NCBI GenBank assembly: GCA_035282865.1 | Contig: DATEVB010000111.1 | Coordinates: forward strand, 1 to 7,457 | DNA length: 7,457 bases | Direction: 5' to 3' | DNA from: UBA4744 sp035282865 | GTDB lineage: Bacteria > Actinomycetota > Acidimicrobiia > Spongiisociales > UBA4744 | In this document: piece by piece, positions 5,928 through 7,457 of the stretch | How positions within the stretch are numbered: the stretch's first letter is position 1 | How the letters are laid out: every line of letters begins with the position of its first letter | Notes under the pieces: model-generated | Database searches by the model: none | What the model saw: the letters and a program-made list of their open reading frames with translations, nothing else | What the model was told of the DNA's origin: nothing | Program-made: the position numbers and the translations under genes

Positions 5928-6947
5928 TTATTCGACCTTCCAGGTTCCGAGCGAACGGATCAGCTTGGAGAGGTCGCCGGGACCCTTCTTCTCGTGAGCG
6001 TCGACCAGCTGCTGCCTGACGTCCTGCTCGTAGCTGGAGCGGACCGCGTCCCGGAAGATGCCCACCGGTGTCGGTCCATATGGCCCGTGCGACAGGCGGC
6101 TCAGGGCAAAGGCCGCGCTCGGGTTGGGAGTGTGCACATCGTGCACGACGATGTCGCCGGGTGCCACGCTATCGGTCGCGACGACCTTGGCGGCCCCGTC
6201 GACGATGACGACGGCATGCTCACCCTGTGGTCCGAATATCACCGGTTGGCCGTGTTCGAGGTTGATTCGGTTTTCGAGTCGCGTTTCCTTACCGGTGAGT
6301 TCGATGAACGCCTTGTCGTTGAACACGTTGCAGTTCTGGTAGATCTCGATGAACGAGGTGCCTTCGTGCTCAGAGGCCTTCTGCAGGATGTCCATGGTGA
6401 GGTTCCGGTCCATGTCGATCGTTCGTGCCACGAAGCTGGCTTCAGCTCCCAAGGCCAGGCTGACCGGGTTGAAGGGGACGTCCGGGGACCCGGCCGGACT
6501 GGACTTGGTCCGCTTGCCCTTCTCACTGGTGGGCGAGTACTGGCCCTTCGTCAAGCCGTAGATCTGGTTGTTGAAGAGCAGGATTTTGAGGTTGACGTTG
6601 CGGCGAAGCGTGTGGATCAGGTGGTTGCCTCCGATCGACAGCGCGTCGCCGTCGCCGGTAACGACCCATACGGACAGGTCGGGACGGGCCACGGCAATGC
6701 CAGAGGCAATCGCCGGGGCGCGGCCGTGGATTGAATGTATCCCGTAGGTGTTCATGTAATACGGGAACCGGGACGAACAACCGATTCCGGACACAAAGAC
6801 GATCTTTTCCTTCGGCATACCCAGGTCGGCCATGAAGGCCTGCACTGCGGCGAGGATCGTGTAGTCACCGCAGCCGGGGCACCAACGCACCTCCTGATCG
6901 GTCTGAAAATCTGCCCTCGTGTAGTTGGTGGTGATCGTGTCCGTCAT
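5928..6947 (-). CDS. korB: 2-oxoacid:ferredoxin oxidoreductase beta subunit (KorB)
   Basis: The 339-aa beta subunit of a 2-oxoacid:ferredoxin oxidoreductase. With KorA it should convert 2-oxoglutarate, CoA and oxidised ferredoxin to succinyl-CoA, CO2 and reduced ferredoxin in the TCA cycle. Residues 22-28 (WCPGCGD) carry C23 and C26; with C57 (GIGCSS) and C206 (NCNVFND) these are the four expected ligands of one 4Fe-4S cluster. The thiamine diphosphate motif runs from GDGD (98-101) to NN (126-127). The C-terminal tail (FRDAVRSSYEQDVRQQL onward) resembles actinobacterial KorB. ATG 6947 overlaps the korA stop as ATGA on the - strand and has GGGAGA about ten bases upstream; a longer frame reaching 7232 only runs into korA and is rejected. 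The length is normal for the family. Substrate choice between 2-oxoglutarate and other 2-oxoacids rests on family resemblance. Confidence 0.93.
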   Translation of the reverse strand: MTDTITTNYTRADFQTDQEVRWCPGCGDYTILAAVQAFMADLGMPKEKIVFVSGIGCSSRFPYYMNTYGIHSIHGRAPAIASGIAVARPDLSVWVVTGDGDALSIGGNHLIHTLRRNVNLKILLFNNQIYGLTKGQYSPTSEKGKRTKSSPAGSPDVPFNPVSLALGAEASFVARTIDMDRNLTMDILQKASEHEGTSFIEIYQNCNVFNDKAFIELTGKETRLENRINLEHGQPVIFGPQGEHAVVIVDGAAKVVATDSVAPGDIVVHDVHTPNPSAAFALSRLSHGPYGPTPVGIFRDAVRSSYEQDVRQQLVDAHEKKGPGDLSKLIRSLGTWKVE

Positions 6948-7457
6948 GATGCGACTATCTCCCGGATCTTGTTCTCGATTTCGGATACCCGGAAAGGCAA
7001 TCCTCTGACCTTGTTGAAGCCCATGGCTGGGACGAGGAACTCGGCACGGATCAGTTTCCGCAACTGACCGAGGTTGACTTCCGGAATCAGGATGTAGCGA
7101 TACTGACTGAGCACATCGCCCAGGTTGGCGGAGAACGGGTTCAGATACCGGAGATGGGCGGTAGCCACGGATAGCCCGTCTTTGCGCACCCGCTTGGCCG
7201 CCGCCCGGATGGCACCGAACGTTGAGCCCCAACCGAGTACCAACAACTCGGCACCTTCATCGTGGTCGACCTCGAGAGGGGGTATATCGTTGGCGATATT
7301 GCGGATCTTCCACTCGCGCAGCTCGGTCATGAGCTGGTGGTTGTTCGGGTCGTAGGAGATGTTGCCGATCACCTCGTGTTTCTCAAGCCCACCCAGGCGA
7401 TGCTCGAGCCCGGGCGTGCCCGGAATTGCCCATTGGCGGGCCAGGGTCGCCGGGTCC
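6944..7457 (-). CDS. korA: 2-oxoacid:ferredoxin oxidoreductase alpha subunit (KorA), C-terminal part
   Basis: The last 170 codons before the stop of KorA; the gene continues past the right edge. The first in-window residues read DPATLARQWAIPGTPGLEHR, then GGLEKHEVIGNISYDP. This is the C-terminal end of the pyrimidine-binding domain, where a tGLEHRxGGLEK signature is typical. It is followed by the transketolase C-terminal-like domain (AELLVLGWGSTFGAIRAAAKRVRKDG, then HLRYLNPFSANLGDVLSQY and ILIPEVNLGQL), which helps in CoA and inter-subunit contacts. In actinobacteria KorA is usually a gamma-alpha fusion of about 600 residues; whether that holds here cannot be seen. Its TGA overlaps the korB ATG (6944-6947), consistent with coupled translation of two subunits needed in equal amounts. 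An internal GTG at 7372 is not a real start, since the frame stays open with good homology to the edge. Confidence 0.92.
   Translation of the reverse strand, partial: DPATLARQWAIPGTPGLEHRLGGLEKHEVIGNISYDPNNHQLMTELREWKIRNIANDIPPLEVDHDEGAELLVLGWGSTFGAIRAAAKRVRKDGLSVATAHLRYLNPFSANLGDVLSQYRYILIPEVNLGQLRKLIRAEFLVPAMGFNKVRGLPFRVSEIENKIREIVAS

Noticed and set aside
6131..6145. GTGCAC repeated three bases apart
   Set aside because: It encodes the VHDVH part of KorB and is explained by the protein sequence.
5994..6734. + strand open frame of 246 codons opposite korB
   Set aside because: It lies inside korB, which has all cluster and thiamine motifs; the opposite frame has no recognisable domain or ribosome binding site.
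6948..7232. Longer N-terminal extension of KorB
   Set aside because: The extension is out-of-frame korA sequence; the ATGA overlap at 6944-6947 and the family length fit ATG 6947.

Overview
The window looks like a piece of a GC-rich actinobacterial chromosome (Actinomycetota, possibly Acidimicrobiia; the class is a guess). The basis is base composition, a mycothiol-type LmbE deacetylase, an actinobacterial-style korA-korB pair, an ABC-F ATPase and a winged-helix/DUF559 protein of a kind common in this phylum. I see no tRNA, rRNA, CRISPR array, transposase or integrase.

Left part (1-2727, + strand). Bases 1-424 hold the remains of a DUF2087-type regulator with three lesions: an apparent 1-base frameshift, an in-frame TAG and a lost C-terminus. 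Next comes a tightly packed three-gene operon in which each stop overlaps the next start as ATGA: an LmbE/MshB-like zinc deacetylase or amidase, a class I SAM-dependent methyltransferase, and a short AlkA-like DNA-3-methyladenine glycosylase. The set suggests handling of electrophiles or alkylation damage, but that link is inferred.

Middle (2724-4855). A small lipoprotein of unknown function lies on the - strand and converges on the glycosylase gene; both stop codons sit in one CTAG tetranucleotide (2724-2727). Divergent from it is a full-length ABC-F protein with two intact ATPase domains and the linker between them, probably acting on the ribosome.

Right-middle (4883-5924). This is the most unusual part. 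One - strand gene, an AbiEi-type winged helix fused to a DUF559/Vsr-like PD-(D/E)XK nuclease domain, is bracketed by two direct copies of a roughly 49-bp element. The copy beside korB folds into a long, nearly perfect hairpin. The other copy has a damaged right arm and supplies the gene's last codons and stop. A perfect 7-1-7 palindrome touches the gene's start codon and looks like an operator. The arrangement resembles a small mobile or excisable unit of about 1 kb, which I have not seen described.

Right end (5928-7457, - strand). korB is complete and korA is cut by the window edge; they overlap as ATGA. They encode a 2-oxoacid (probably 2-oxoglutarate):ferredoxin oxidoreductase of central carbon metabolism.
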